DNA from: Multifurca ochricompacta
Lineage: Eukaryota > Basidiomycota > Agaricomycetes > Russulales > Russulaceae
DNA: 43,123 bases
NCBI GenBank assembly: GCA_022496185.1
Contig: WTXG01000288.1
Location: 1 to 43,123 of the forward strand
Direction of reading: 5' to 3'
Shown here one piece after another: positions 1-9,902 of this stretch (position 1 is the first letter of the stretch; each line of letters begins with the position of its first letter). A program made the position numbers and the translations under genes. The notes beneath the pieces were generated by a model. It ran no database searches. It saw only the letters and a program-made list of their open reading frames with translations, and had not been told where the DNA came from.

Positions 1-503
1 GTCTTTGTTGGGTATGCACCCCACTCTAAAGGATATCTTCTTTGGGATATGCATACTCGATCCTTCGTATTGTCAAGAGATGTGACATTTGATGAAGGGT
101 CCTTCCCATCCAACCTTGCCAAGGACAGCAAGGGGAAACAAAAGGAAAAAGTTACGCCTTTTGTCTTAGAAGTTGAGAGGCCTGTCCAGCCTCAACCAGC
201 AATAGCCACAGTTCCTCAGGCTCCTGAAGACAAGGAAGCCGAGGTTGAGGAACAGGAGGTAGTGGAACCTCCTCAAATAAATCCTGAGCCTACCACACCT
301 GATAATGAGATTGACACACACGATCAAACTATCTATCAGACACCACCATCCCAAATCTTGGAACCATCTGAACTCCCCAGAGAACCCGTGCCAAGAGACA
401 AACTAAGAAAAATGTCAGCAAGATTTCCCAACCAGTATTTACTAGGGAAAGTCCATGGTCTCAGCAACGTGACAGGGCTGTGCAGGAAGATTTAGATCTT
501 GAT
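1..503 (+). pseudogene. copia-1 integrase C-terminus and linker, partial
   Basis: The first codons read VFVGYAPHSKGYLLWD, the C-terminal end of a copia integrase, followed by the usual RDVTFDEG stretch and a proline/glutamate-rich linker leading to reverse transcriptase. The true start lies left of the window, so the Met at 49 is internal. The frame ends at 493-495, but the sequence that joins correctly to the RT part at 7974 is in another frame (PWSQQRDRAVQEDLDLD). A small indel therefore probably occurred around 380-400. Gypsy E1 interrupts the gene at 504. Confidence 0.8.
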
Positions 504-1085
504 TGTTACGTCCGGTGTGAGACGTTCCGCACGACTTGTGCGACAGCGTTGTACGTTTGTTCAGATAAGAGATCAATAAGACCTCTTGGAGTTCGAATGT
601 ATGAGTCAAAGTCAACGGGGCTGTTCCCGAGTGACAATGTTGAGCGGAAAGTGCCAAAAGCACTGAGATAATCGAGTCAAGGAGTTCAAGGGAGAGTCCA
701 AAAGACAAACACCGATGTATTCAATAAGTCGAGTCTGAGGTCTACAGTGTAGCTAAGACGGACTTATATACGTAAAGGGACGGGCGTCTATAGATAAGAA
801 TGTCGGAGTCAGGTGGGCCCAAAGATACGAAAGCGGACGGCGTAAAGCCTGGCTTCTGATAGGGAATTAAGTAAATGTCTGGTCGTAAAGATAAGAAGAT
901 AACAGATAAGCAGGTAAACATAAGCAGCAAGCAAACATGTCCAAACAACAGTCACGGGGATGGAAGCAGCGCATGTGAGGGGTCCCAGGAGGGGGACGTA
1001 ATGAGGAAGTGAAGGGTTGGTGGACGAGTGGGGTCCTGGTTGGGAAGCATGAAGAAAATAGGGCTGCTAGGCCCTGTTCGTAACA
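504..1085 (-). repeat. E1 3' LTR (582 bp)
   Basis: It matches 7387-7968 except T880 versus C7763 and A912 versus G7795. Both differences convert CpG to TpG or CpA. It is bounded by TTGAT on the left and the purine tract on the right. It carries the same TATA box and 11-mer as the 5' LTR. Confidence 0.95.
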
Positions 1086-1099
1086 TCACCCTCCCTTCT
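1086..1099 (-). other. E1 polypurine tract
   Basis: On the minus strand AGAAGGGAGGGTGA lies directly before the 3' LTR, the expected primer for plus-strand DNA synthesis. E2 (from 23746) and E3 (from 36196) have the same tract in nearly the same form (AGAAGAGGGGGTGA). The terminal GA mirrors the TC after the 5' LTR, so unprocessed cDNA ends would carry two extra nucleotides for integrase to remove. Confidence 0.8.
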
Positions 1100-1116
1100 G
1101 GCTTGAGCTGACCCAG

Positions 1117-2309
1117 CTAGAAGCGCGCACCGTCATCATCCTGCACTAAGTCCACATAATCATCCGCCAGATTTCGATCTTCCACGGTGTAGGTTTCATC
1201 TGCCGCGCATTGGTGTGTGCGCAGGAAGCCGTATGGGCCGCGTTGTCCGCACTGGCGACACAGGTCGTATACTGGACAGTCGAGCTCGCGATGCCCCGCG
1301 TTATGTCGCAGACACTTTCCACACCATCCCGAGGGATTGACGATGGTGGGAGCGACTCCTAGACGTCGAAAGATGCAGAACCGGCTCCAGTGGAGGTTGC
1401 TGCGGCAGTGACGGCACCACTTGCGATTGAGCGGGCAATTCCAGCTGATGTGATACTTGCTATCACATCGCCAGCACGTTTCTCCTCGGGGGTTCTCGTG
1501 CATTCGTGGCATCTCGAATCGGTTGGGCAGCAATTGTGGTGCCGCCCCTAGCGATCGTGGGGGAAGGGGTCGGGCGTATGTATCGGCGTACCTCTCTGCA
1601 ATAGTCTGGTATGCGTCCCCCTTCTCCAACCTCTTCCTAATCTCCGTCAACTCCTGTTCGACCTGGAACATGCCCCGTGTAAGCCTTGTCATTTGCTTCG
1701 CATACTCCTTGTACTGGGTATTGAGCGTGGTGCGGAGTGCGAGGGTCTTTCGCAGTCTCATTACTTCGGCTTTGAGACGCGGCAGCCGCATGTCGTTCAT
1801 TACCTCATCAATCGCAAAGGCTCGGGGGTCATCGCCGCAAGGTGTCCCAGTTGTTCGTCGCTCATGGTGTGGTGAAGACGACCTGTGTACCGCTCTTCTA
1901 AGTAGACTGGGGCCCCGTAAACAGGCCCATTCTTCTTCATACAGCCTGCGACATCCATCCCTCCATTGGTGTAGAAGATGTACTTAGCTATCTCCTTCGT
2001 CCCATCCGCCATTGTGATTTCGAGTGGGAAGTACATGGAGGAATTTGGATTGTTGGCGAAGAATGGGAACTCGGGTACTTCGTCGTCTTGCTCCATGCCA
2101 AGGAGGTCGTTTGGATGGGGTTCTTCTGAGTGGGTGAAGTCGTCGTCCGGGTTGGGTGACTGGTTCTTTACACATTCCTCGGCAGCTTCGTAGTCAATCG
2201 GGGAGGAAGGGCGCGTGGAGGGGTGAGCGGAGGGAAATGCCTCTACTACCACGTGAGTGGCAGCGAAGGCGTCGACAGCGGCGGAGGCAGCGATGAAAGA
2301 GGAAGACAT
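1117..2309 (-). pseudogene. E1 ORF3: coiled-coil and zinc-knuckle protein in the env position, frameshifted
   Basis: This ORF lies between pol and the 3' LTR, where an env gene would sit, and encodes about 395 residues. From the N-terminus it has a short Ala/Val-rich start, an acidic low-complexity region, a conserved globular block around FPLEITMADGTKEIAKY, a charged heptad-like stretch likely to form a coiled coil, and a Cys/His-rich C-terminus. That end has two standard CCHC knuckles (CWRCDSKYHISWNC, CRHCRSNLHWSRFC), a variant CX2CX6HX4C and a last CX2C...HXC. A one-base deletion near 1830 splits the copy into 2309-1800 and 1800-1117. There is no signal peptide or membrane span, so it is not an envelope protein. 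I do not recognise the family. RNA binding is inferred from the knuckles only. Confidence 0.75.
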
Positions 2310-2381
2310 GTTAGTTGTGGTTAGGACGTTGCTGGTGAAGCGTTGTTCTGGGGGAAAAGAGATCGGGAGTCTGTCCTCCTT

Positions 2382-5300
2382 TTAATTGTTTTTGGGCGCT
2401 TGGGGGTGTCGTAAGTGGAACTCCGAGATAAGGGTCGGAGCAGAGATATCTCCGGCTGGTTCCCACGAATTGTCAGAGTCTGGGAATCCCTTCCACTTGA
2501 TTAGGTAGTACAATTTGCGCCCTCGGCCTTGTCGCTTGGAGTCCAGAACGCGCTCCACTTCCCATTCTTCTTCGCCATCGATAAGGTCAGGCGGGGGTCT
2601 TGGGAAGTTTTCTCCATGAATAGGGGTCTCCCTGTAAGGGGTTAGAAGCTTGGCATGGAAGACCGGGTGGATCTTCCATTTCGGCGGTAATTGCAGTTCA
2701 TAGGATACGTCTGACAGCTTCCTTGTGATCTGGAAGGGTCCATGACGTCGAGGTGCCAGCTTGGCTGAGGGGTGTGACGTGTGAATGTTCCTGCCCTCAA
2801 GCCATACCCAGTCATTGGTCTGATAAGGTGTGAAAGTGCTTGGTCGTGCGGCTAAAAGCTGTTGCGCCTTCATCAGGTTCTCATTGGCTGATTGCCGTAG
2901 CTCTTCCCATTGGTTGATTCGCTCGGTTACTGATGGGACGTTGATGGGCTTATCTGCCCATGTGGTACGTGGGGTCCAGCCCATGATAAGGGAGAAAGGG
3001 GTGGCCTTTGTTGTTCCGTTCGGCCAGGAGTTATGAGCGAATTCTGCGGTTGATAGCCATTCTGCCCAGTCGTCCTGTCTGCCATTACACCAAAACCGGA
3101 GGTATTGTTCCAACCATTGGTTCGTTCGTTCGGACTGTCCGTCTGTCTGTGGGTGGTATGCCGTCGAGATGTTCTGTGTGATGTCTAATGTTTTGCATAG
3201 GGCCTTTGCAAATGCCGATGTAAAACGAGTATCTCGGTCAGAGATGATCTTTTTGGGGAGCCCATAGTGACGGTACACGTGGTCCAGATATAGTTTTGCC
3301 ACTCCTTGGGCTGTGATAGTTTCGTTACAGGGAATGAAAGAGCCGCCTTGGAGCAATCATGGTCCGTGATCGTAAGGATCGTGTCAAAGCCTTGTGACTC
3401 GGGCAGTTTGACAATAAAGTCCATGGCGATAGTCTGGAAGGGGGTTGACGAAGTGGGAGTGATGGGATGCATTGGCGGGACTTTTGGGTGTGTGTTCACC
3501 TTGTTTGCTTGGCACGCTGCGCATCCTTGTATGTAGCTCTCAATGTCCTTTTTCATATTGGGCCACCAATAGTCTCTCTTGGCCAGGGCGTAGGTGTTGG
3601 CGATGCCTGGATGGCCAGCAGAGGGAAGATCGTGATGAAAATGGATCACCCCCTTCTTAATGTTGTCACCACCGGTGACAACGAGTCGATCCCCGTCTTT
3701 CCACCAAAGACCGTTGATTTTCTTTAGATTGTGAGCGTCGGCCCATGAAAGGCACAGGTCCTGGTTCATATTTTGGGAGACCTGTGCCCAAAGATCCATA
3801 TCATGGAGACTAACGACGGCCGCTTTGGCAAACACCTCCTCTGGGAGGACAGTAATGTCATTATTGTCGTCCTCCCCTGTGTGCATGTCTGGTCTACGTG
3901 ACAGTGCGTCTGCTCTAGCGTTCTGACTCCCGGCGATGTGTTTCAGTGTGAAGTTGTATTCTTCCAACTCCAGGACCTCCCGTGCCACACGTCGACTGAT
4001 TTTATGGGGTTCCTTCCAATATAATAGGTTGGAATGGTCAGTGTGGATAATGGTCTTGTGGGGGGTTCCTGCCAGGTAAGGTCGCCAGTGCCGTAATGCC
4101 TTGACTATGGCCAAGAGCTCCCTATCCCAGATGTCGTAATTCCTTTCAGCTGGGGAGAAGGTCTCGGAGTAGTATGCCACTGGGTGAAGCACTTGTGCGG
4201 CATCTCTTTGGTACAATACAGCCCCATTCGCAAAGTGTGAGGCGTCCACTTCTACTTCAAAGGGGTGGCCTAGATCTGGCTGGATAAGCACTGGTTCTGA
4301 GCCGACGAGGTCCCTGATCTGTTCAAATGCTTGTTGCTGTGCGGCATCCCAATGCCATGGTACATCCTTTTTCAGCAGATCATTCAATGGTCGTGCTATG
4401 CCTGAAAATCCCCTGACGAATCGTCGGTAAAAGTTACAGAATCCAATGAATGATCGGACATCTTTGACGCAGGTCGGCACGGGCCACTCCCGGATTCCTT
4501 GTACTTTAACAGGATCCATGCGTACTTGTCCTCCTTCCAAAATGACCCCTAGGTACTCGACGCTCCGTTGTTCGAAGGAGCACTTGGCGGGTTTGAGATA
4601 GAGGTCATGTTCATGCAGTATATCCAGCACCTGATGCACGCGCCTTCGGTGATGGTCCAAGTTGTCTGGGGTGGCTACCAAGATGTCGTCCATATAAACC
4701 ACCACTTCCCCTGTGAGAATGAGGTCGCGGAAGATGTGATTCATCATCGACTGGAATGTCGCCGGCGAGTTCGTAAGACCAAAGAACATAACATTGGGTT
4801 CAAACAACCCTTGGTTTGTTTTGAACGCCGCCTTGCACTGGTCGCCTTCCTTGATTCTGACGTTGTTGTAACCCCATCGCACGTCCATTTTTGAGAAGAG
4901 GGACTTATCCCTCATGGTGTCAATAAGCTCGGAAATGAGCGGCAGGGGGTAGGCATTTTTCACGGTGTAGGCATTGATTCGCCGGTAATCCTGAACGGGC
5001 CGTAGCTTGCCATCCTTCTTTTTGATGAAGAAGAAGGGTGAGGCGTACTGCGACTTAGATGGGCGAATGTATCCTTTTGCCAGATGTTCTTCAAGGAATT
5101 CAGTTAGTGCCGCCTGCTCGGACTGAGACAGTGGATAGATTTTGCAATCTATTGCTGTTGGCGTATCAGGGAGGAGGTCTATAGCGTGGTCCCATGGTCT
5201 GGAGGGTGGAAAACGCTGGGACTCCTCCTCAGAGAACACCTTCCAATGCCGATGATAGGTGCTCGGTACTACATCACTGTACGTCTTCTCTGTCTGTCCT

Positions 5301-5868
5301 TGTATTGCCTTTTGGGCCAGTTCTGATGCCTTGGTGGCATAACAACGTCCTGGGTCTTCTTCTCCGGTACTCGTAGCTTTGATTGCTGGATGTCTGACTG
5401 CATAATCATAGCCTATTGATGTAATGATGGTAGGGTATGAGTCTTTATCCATCGTTGCGTCAGCCCAGTTGATCTTGGGTTCGAACGCGGCGAGCCACGG
5501 GTATCCCAGGATAAGGTCTTCGTCTCCTAGATCCGTAATTAGGAAACGAATATTCTTTGTGATTTCTCCAACTTGGACCTTCAGATCCGTGTAATGAGTG
5601 ATCTTTCCAGCACGATTGGCCGTCCCATCGATATTCCAGATGTTTTTTTCCTGGGGAAGTGCCAGCCGTCCCAAACCCATTGTTTTAATCAATCGCGGGT
5701 GAATAAAATTGTCCGTAGCTCCGGAGTCCACTAAAATGTCTCTATCGGCCGTCCTCTGTGTAGTTTCAAAATGGACTGGTATTTTTAATGATTTGAATCG
5801 ACTAGCATACACAGAGGTAACATGGAGTGCTCGTGCCCAGGCCGATGGGTTTGAGCCTAACAAAAATC
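2382..5868 (-). pseudogene. E1 Pol: protease, RT, RNase H, integrase, chromodomain; one frameshift
   Basis: Pol is read in -1 relative to gag. In order it has an aspartic protease with DSGAT (about 5715-5731), reverse transcriptase with the YMDD catalytic motif (4685-4696), RNase H ([26 protein letters not shown]), the integrase HHCC zinc domain (HHDLPSAGHPG ... CAACQANK, about 3500-3650), the integrase core (SDRDTRF, YHPQTDGQSER) and a C-terminal chromodomain (EWEVERVLDSKR ... [16 protein letters not shown], about 2420-2575). The chromodomain places it among chromoviruses, which use it to target chromatin marks. A one-base deletion near 3340 moves the integrase core and chromodomain into another frame. 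All catalytic residues I checked are intact. Confidence 0.92.
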
Positions 5869-7388
5869 CTTCTTCGCGAACGCCTTCTCCACTAAGATGG
5901 CGCGCACTTCCTCGCTTTCCTTCATCATGTTGGCCCATATGTCCTGGGCTTTTTCCTCTTTTGATCGTTTGTCCACCGTAGGTGGGTTGTTCTGAACGGG
6001 GGTTTCGGCTGCGGTGGTTGCCGCGGCGACACGTACTCCTTTCTTGGGACAATCTCGGGACATATGCCCTAGCGCTCTACAGCGGAAGCATCGTCCTTCC
6101 TTCATCAATGTCTGTCGTTCATCTTCCGTGAGTGCTGCCCGGGCTCTGGCTCGGTCCGCAGAGGTGTCCATGGCGTTTGGATCCCTCTGGGCATGCTGGG
6201 CAGGTTTTACTCCGAAAGCCGTCTTCCATTGATCTCGCGTCTTTCCTTTCTTCGTATCAACCCCAAAGCGTGTTTGGAAGTCGAGATAATCCTGTTGCTG
6301 CCGTCGAGCAGCATCAACCCAGGTATCCCAATCGTGAGGATGGTGGAATTGTATGATGTTTTTGACTAAAGGGTTGGGTAGCCCTTGCGAGAAGAGGTCT
6401 AGTGTAGCCTCCTCATCCGTGTCGTAGCCAGCTCTATTGGCCAGGCTTCTGAACTTGGCGACGTAGGCATCTAATTCGCCTTTCTCCATCTTGAGAGATT
6501 TCAACTCTCGGGCTGCCTTCTGCTTGGCTTGCCCATCGGTGAAGGCGTCTTTGAACCTTTCGGCAATGGTCTCCCAAAGACCCTCGCTTGTGGTACGACG
6601 TCCGCTCTCCACTTGCTCGTTCAACCACTCCAACTGCTCCATGGTCCAGTCATCCACCGCGTCCCCTCTGATCAAGGAAAGGAACAGATTGGCACGCTGG
6701 AATGGATTGACAATCTGTGGGACATCATGGTTGAAGTTCTTAAACGTCGTGAACTCCAACATGAACTTCTTGCTCTGTGAGCGATCCCCAGTGAACGTTT
6801 GGGGTAAGACTCCAGACAGACGTCCAGAGGGGGGGGGAATGTTTGGTGGTGGTGCCACAGGGCTGGTGGGGCAGGGTCTGGGAGTTGGGCGGCAATGGTA
6901 GACATTTTCTGGTAGAATGGGGTGACGGTGTTGACAGATTGTATGGAGATCTGGGGAGTTGTCAAAGCAGGGGCTCTGAACGTGACAACTTCGGGTGCAA
7001 CTGGGGCTGTAGACGACGCGAATACCAGTGCTTCTTCGCTTTGTTCTTCTACGTACTCCTCTGGTTCGGAGTCCGTGACAATAGCCGGGGGATTTTCTCT
7101 CCACGGGCCAAGTCCAAATTCGGGTGGGGCAGGTCTAGTTGTGACCCAAGAGTTCCGGCTGTCCGAGTATCGGATGCAATACCAAACTCTTTTCTCGTCG
7201 TCGTATTCTACCGGTTGGTATCTTCCGTCGTGATAGACGTAGTATCCAAACTCGGACTCAAAGTCTTTCCAGGCGGCAGAGCCAAGTACTTGCTGTGAAA
7301 GATTATTCTCGTCTCTGCGTTCGATGAGTTCTTCACGGAAGAGGGTCTGACTGCGGCTGGAAGCCACTGTGAGAGACTCGACTTGATG
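5857..7388 (-). CDS. E1 Gag, in two overlapping frames, with non-AUG N-terminal extension
   Basis: Gag is the structural protein of the virus-like particle. The main frame (7104-5857) holds the capsid region (RANLFLSLIRGDAVDDW; NEQVESGRRTT; RFKDAFTDGQAKQKA) and one CCHC nucleocapsid knuckle (CFRCRALGHMSRDC), and stops just after the G GAT TTT site. The N-terminal part is in the preceding frame, open from the end of the 5' LTR (7388) to 6672, and contains YYVYHDGRYQPVEYDDEK. A -1 step between about 6830 and 6890 is needed to join them, and E3 needs the same step. The N-terminal frame has no ATG before 6905. The codon before the conserved ASSRSQ is GTG in both E1 and E3. Confidence 0.75.
5863..5869 (-). 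promoter_or_regulatory. Putative -1 ribosomal frameshift site, gag to pol in E1
   Basis: On the minus strand the gag codons read AAG GAT TTT TGT TAG. The heptamer G GAT TTT fits the X XXY YYZ form with GGA tolerated in the first triplet; as I recall, red clover necrotic mosaic virus uses the same heptamer. After slippage the reading is GGA TTT TTG, which is the pol frame. E3 has the same heptamer at 40963-40969, again with a gag stop just after it. Confidence 0.65.
7374..7384 (-). promoter_or_regulatory. E1 self-primer binding site
   Basis: The minus strand reads AAGTCGAGTCT two nucleotides inside the 5' LTR end. It is the exact reverse complement of AGACTCGACTT within the LTR (7609-7619), where transcription should begin. 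This is the arrangement of Tf1-type self-priming, in which the first 11 nt of the mRNA fold back as primer. No match to a tRNA 3' end is visible. Confidence 0.75.
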
Positions 7389-7968
7389 TTACGTCCGGTG
7401 TGAGACGTTCCGCACGACTTGTGCGACAGCGTTGTACGTTTGTTCAGATAAGAGATCAATAAGACCTCTTGGAGTTCGAATGTATGAGTCAAAGTCAACG
7501 GGGCTGTTCCCGAGTGACAATGTTGAGCGGAAAGTGCCAAAAGCACTGAGATAATCGAGTCAAGGAGTTCAAGGGAGAGTCCAAAAGACAAACACCGATG
7601 TATTCAATAAGTCGAGTCTGAGGTCTACAGTGTAGCTAAGACGGACTTATATACGTAAAGGGACGGGCGTCTATAGATAAGAATGTCGGAGTCAGGTGGG
7701 CCCAAAGATACGAAAGCGGACGGCGTAAAGCCTGGCTTCTGATAGGGAATTAAGTAAATGTCCGGTCGTAAAGATAAGAAGATAACAGATAAGCGGGTAA
7801 ACATAAGCAGCAAGCAAACATGTCCAAACAACAGTCACGGGGATGGAAGCAGCGCATGTGAGGGGTCCCAGGAGGGGGACGTAATGAGGAAGTGAAGGGT
7901 TGGTGGACGAGTGGGGTCCTGGTTGGGAAGCATGAAGAAAATAGGGCTGCTAGGCCCTGTTCGTAACA
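7387..7968 (-). repeat. E1 5' LTR (582 bp)
   Basis: Transcription of the minus-strand element would begin in this LTR. It ends with the perfect 7-bp terminal inverted repeat and is followed by the second TTGAT copy (7969-7973). It holds the TATA box and the predicted start described separately. Confidence 0.95.
7609..7653 (-). promoter_or_regulatory. E1 LTR core promoter: TATA box and predicted start
   Basis: TATATAAG runs from 7653 to 7646 on the minus strand. AGACTCGACTT, the 11-mer complementary to the primer site, begins 34 nt later at 7619. If the transcript starts there, its first 11 nt are the primer. The same 34-35 nt spacing is found in the other gypsy LTRs of the window. Confidence 0.7.
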
Positions 7969-7973
7969 TTGAT

Positions 7974-9647
7974 ACTGCCTGTCCCAAATGTTCGCATCGC
8001 ATGAATCCTCGATTTTATAATGAGGATAATGCTGAGTTCGTGCAGGGTTCTTCCAGACTTGGGCATATGGAATTGCTAAATGCCGCAGGAGTCTCCTATA
8101 GAGATCCCCTGACTTTTCAGGAGGCAATGCAGTCTGACAATGCCAGTGAATGGCTTGAGGCATGTAAATATGAAATTGATGCCTTAGATAAACTGGATGT
8201 GTGGCGCCTTGAGAATCTTCCAAAAGGAAGGAAGGCTGTCAAGTCAAAATGGGTTTTTAAGCTGAAACCAGATGGACGGTTTCGTGCTAGGCTCATGGCA
8301 AAAGGGTTCACCCAAGTAGAAGGAGTGGACTTCAACAAAACATTCTCCCCAGTCACCAGATTTGAATCACTTAGATTGTTACTAGCGCTAGCTACGCTAG
8401 AGGATTGGGAAATCCACCAGATGGATGTCAAATCGGCATTCCTACATGGCAATCTGGATGAAGAGATATATATGGAGCAACCAGCTGGTTTCGTTGTTGC
8501 TGGTCAAGAGTCCAAAGTTTGTAGGCTACAAAAAGCATTATATGGCCTCAAACAAGCCTCCTGAGCATGGAATCTCCAATTCCATGGAGTTCTTAATGAA
8601 CTAGGCTTTACTCGGACGTACTCTGATGCAGGAGTATATGTGTATCATCAAAAGGAGGAGGATGATTCACTATATGTCATTCTCTATGTAGATGACATTA
8701 CTATACTTGGATCTTCCAATGATAAGATAACATGGCTGAAGTCAGCTCTATCTAATCGATATGAGATGACTGACTTGGGAGAAATCCAGTCATACCTTGG
8801 AGTTAATATCACCAGGGATCGTCCTAACAAGACACTGGAGATTGATCAAGCAGCCTATGTTTTATCTATTATTGAGAAGTTTGGGATGAGGGATTCCAAC
8901 CGAGTATATACTCCTCTCCCCTCTGGTGCTGATGTACATCTGGTCAAGTTTGATGGCCAGGCATCTACTTCTGAAATAAAGAAGTACCAACAGCTGATGG
9001 GGTCACTGCTATGGGTGCAGATTGGAAGCAGACCCGATATCAGTTTTGCTGTGGCACGCCTTAGTCAATATGCTTCCAACCCCTCTCAAGATCACATGCA
9101 ACTTGCAAAGTATGTCTTAAAGTATCTTAATAGTACAAAAGACTGCAAGTTACGGTATTCTGGAGGGAATGGGGAGAGTGGCCTTCATGGCTTTGCAGAT
9201 TCCTCATGGGGAGATCAAGAGGACTGCCACTCCACCTCAGGCTACGTGTTTTTCTTAGCAAATGGCGCTATTTCATGGTGTTCCAGAAAGCAGAAAACAG
9301 TAGCACAGTCCACCACTGAGGCCGAATATATGAGCCTCTCCGAGGCTGCAAATCAGGCAGCGTGGTACAGGACTTTTATGGAGGAATTAGGGTATGAGGT
9401 ATCCTCCCCTATACTACTCCACTGTGACAACAAGGGTGCCGTGGATTTGGCATTAAACCCAGTCACAGGAAGGTGGTCAAAGCATATTCCAATCAAGTAC
9501 CATGCCATTAGGGGGTACATTGAATCGCACATAATTGAGTTAGTGCGTACCCCCACAGGTGAGATGCTGGCAGATGGCTTTACTAAGTCTCTACCAAAAG
9601 CGTCGCTTGAAACCATGGTAAATGGACTTGGACTTGTGCTGAAATGA
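7974..9647 (+). pseudogene. copia-1 reverse transcriptase and RNase H, one nonsense codon
   Basis: The region continues the copia-1 polyprotein after E1. It has the RT entry block (KSKWVFKLKPDGRF; RLMAKGFTQVEGVDF), the MDVKSAFLHG block, the YVDD catalytic motif (LYVDDITILG, about 8680-8705) and the copia RNase H (FADSSWGDQEDCHSTSGYVF; STTEAEYMSLSEAA; ADGFTKSLPKA). TGA at 8562-8564 interrupts KQASxAW, where relatives have Arg. A CGA to TGA change, a CpG transition, explains it. The rest of the frame is open to 9647. Confidence 0.9.
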
Positions 9648-9835
9648 GAGAGCTGGAATCTGGAGACTTTGAATACCAGTTTCACTTTCCCACCATGAGA
9701 AAAGTTCTCGACCTCGAGAGTGATGCAAGAGGTGTGAGTTTGCATAAGAGAATCTACAACTCGTATGCAAAGCTCACAAACCTGCACTTGAGAGTTAGAG
9801 AAGTTGGATCTCTGGCTGGCGATATGCTCATTTAA
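9644..9835 (+). other. 63-codon ORF overlapping the copia-1 pol stop
   Basis: The pol stop and this ORF share ATGA (ATG at 9644, TGA at 9645). The ORF lies wholly between pol and the purine tract, encodes 63 residues and ends at 9835. It resembles nothing I recognise. A stop-start overlap could permit reinitiation, but chance is a good alternative. Confidence 0.25.
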
Positions 9836-9902
9836 CTGTGATGACAGTGTGCTCATCCAACTCATTTTCCATCCATGACCAGATGCCTTCAGCATGGAGG
9901 GA

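Larger units (their letters stand above)
504..7968 (-). mobile_element. Gypsy E1: near-complete Ty3/gypsy chromovirus with a third ORF
   Basis: The element is 7465 bp with two 582-bp LTRs (504-1085, 7387-7968). The termini are the inverted repeats TGTTACG/CGTAACA and the 5-bp target duplication is TTGAT. Order on the minus strand: 5' LTR, self-priming site, gag, pol with C-terminal chromodomain, ORF3, purine tract, 3' LTR. The LTRs differ at two positions in 582, both CpG transitions, so insertion is recent. It still carries two apparent single-base deletions, one in pol (near 3340) and one in ORF3 (near 1830), so this copy is probably not autonomous. Confidence 0.95.

Noticed and set aside
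1117..2309. Gypsy third ORF as a true env gene
   Set aside because: No signal peptide, membrane span or glycosylation-rich ectodomain; it has a coiled coil and zinc knuckles instead.
7208..7591. ORF starting in the E1 5' LTR and running into gag (also 442-708 in the other LTR)
   Set aside because: It lacks an ATG (TTG start), and the part beyond the LTR reads gag in the wrong frame. The copy in the 3' LTR is only the repeat.
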